Shown piece after piece: positions 63,652 through 64,000 of a DNA stretch of 64,000 bases. Both the position numbers and the translations under genes were made by a program. Each line of letters begins with the position of its first letter. The stretch's first letter is position 1. Under the pieces are notes generated by a model, which was not told the DNA's origin, ran no database searches, and saw nothing but the letters and a program-made list of their open reading frames with translations. The stretch is from Leucaena leucocephala. Its lineage: Eukaryota > Streptophyta > Magnoliopsida > Fabales > Fabaceae. The stretch is taken from assembly GCA_037074615.1 (NCBI GenBank), contig CM073535.1, positions 7,789,001-7,853,000 of the forward strand, written 5' to 3'.

Positions 63652-63927
63652 TATAAAAAAAAAAAGTGGAAGAAAATGCATTATAAATATTTGCATGTCA
63701 TGTTCCATAAATTTAAGTCATAATCTTTTTCTAACAAAGATGACCAAAATTTTTTTTAAGACACCTAGAGATCAATGAGATAGCCAAAAAGGGTATATAC
63801 CTCTTGGTGAACTGTAGGATCAATGAGATATTTCAAATTTAGAAATAATGGCTGCCTTGTTATCTCTAAACATCATATTGGACCAACTAAACAATTGCAT
63901 TATATAACATGAACTTGAGTTACTTAC
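63652..63927. other. Probable intron sequence of the TlyA/YqxC-like gene
   Basis: AT-rich. On the minus strand at 63821-63801 it reads Asp-Pro-Thr-Val-His-Gln-Glu followed by a GTATAT donor, which fits the segment expected next in this family, but the Gly-rich residues that should precede it are absent. The 13-mer GATCAATGAGATA occurs at about 63771 and 63819. Confidence 0.35.
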
Positions 63928-64000
63928 CTGTGATATGTGAGCTTCAAACTGAGGCTTAACCAACGTCACCAATGCTACATCTTCCTTCATGGCATTGACC
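63928..64000 (-). CDS. TlyA/YqxC-type (FtsJ-like) rRNA methyltransferase-like protein, one internal exon
   Basis: 24 codons plus one base, ending at a GTAAGT donor at 63927. It reads AMKEDVALVTLVKPQFEA and then HISQ. The (L/A)(L/V)xLVKPQFEA box belongs to the FtsJ-like methyltransferase fold of bacterial TlyA/YqxC proteins and their plant homologues, which are usually predicted to be organelle-targeted. Family copies usually have Arg-Arg or Gly-Arg after FEA where this has His-Ile. The 5' part of the gene lies right of the window; no convincing following exon was found on the left. Confidence 0.6.

Overview
The window is nuclear DNA from a flowering plant, most likely a eudicot. It is AT-rich, its genes have introns with GT-AG borders, and its proteins match plant families (EDR2-like, STP hexose transporters, TMN/EMP70 nonaspanins). 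Much of the space between genes is transposon debris. The species cannot be named from the sequence.

Layout: (1) 208-8568, minus strand: 5' part of an EDR2-like PH/START gene, 12 exons reconstructed, running off the left edge. Its introns hold a Stowaway MITE, a degenerate LTR-type element and a MITE nested in the latter. (2) 8.9-16.1 kb: AT-rich intergenic DNA with copies of a non-autonomous element that has TGTTTGG-type ends and a CT-rich core. (3) 16282-16872, plus: small basic protein with a C-terminal PNRC-type motif, behind a G-box and TATA box. (4) 18769-21474, minus: complete four-exon hexose/H+ symporter, STP7-like. (5) 26.2-29.6 kb: dead hAT transposase gene with a CT-rich MITE in its intron. 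(6) 31966-33954 and 40475-42451, both minus: tandem duplicate of a TMN7-like nonaspanin. A decayed LINE with an RNase H domain lies between the copies. (7) 43-52 kb: AT-rich intergenic DNA with more MITEs. (8) 53105-61626: rearranged endogenous pararetrovirus (Caulimoviridae, probably florendovirus-like). A minus-strand piece (ORF2 end, leader, movement protein, coat protein) faces a plus-strand piece (protease, RT, RNase H, ORF2, intergenic region) across a 1.1-kb inverted repeat. All its genes are broken. (9) 61984-63634, minus: 5'-truncated RTE-type LINE with a 17-bp target-site duplication. (10) 63928-64000, minus: one exon of a TlyA/YqxC-type rRNA methyltransferase-like gene entering from the right edge.

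The host genes are unrelated housekeeping or transport loci and do not form a pathway. The most informative features are the head-to-head pararetrovirus, the TMN7 duplicate with a changed start codon in one copy and a missing TATA segment in the other, and the recurring CT-rich MITE family (seven copies seen). No tRNA, rRNA or CRISPR was seen. All calls come from reading the sequence and from remembered family features; no search was run.
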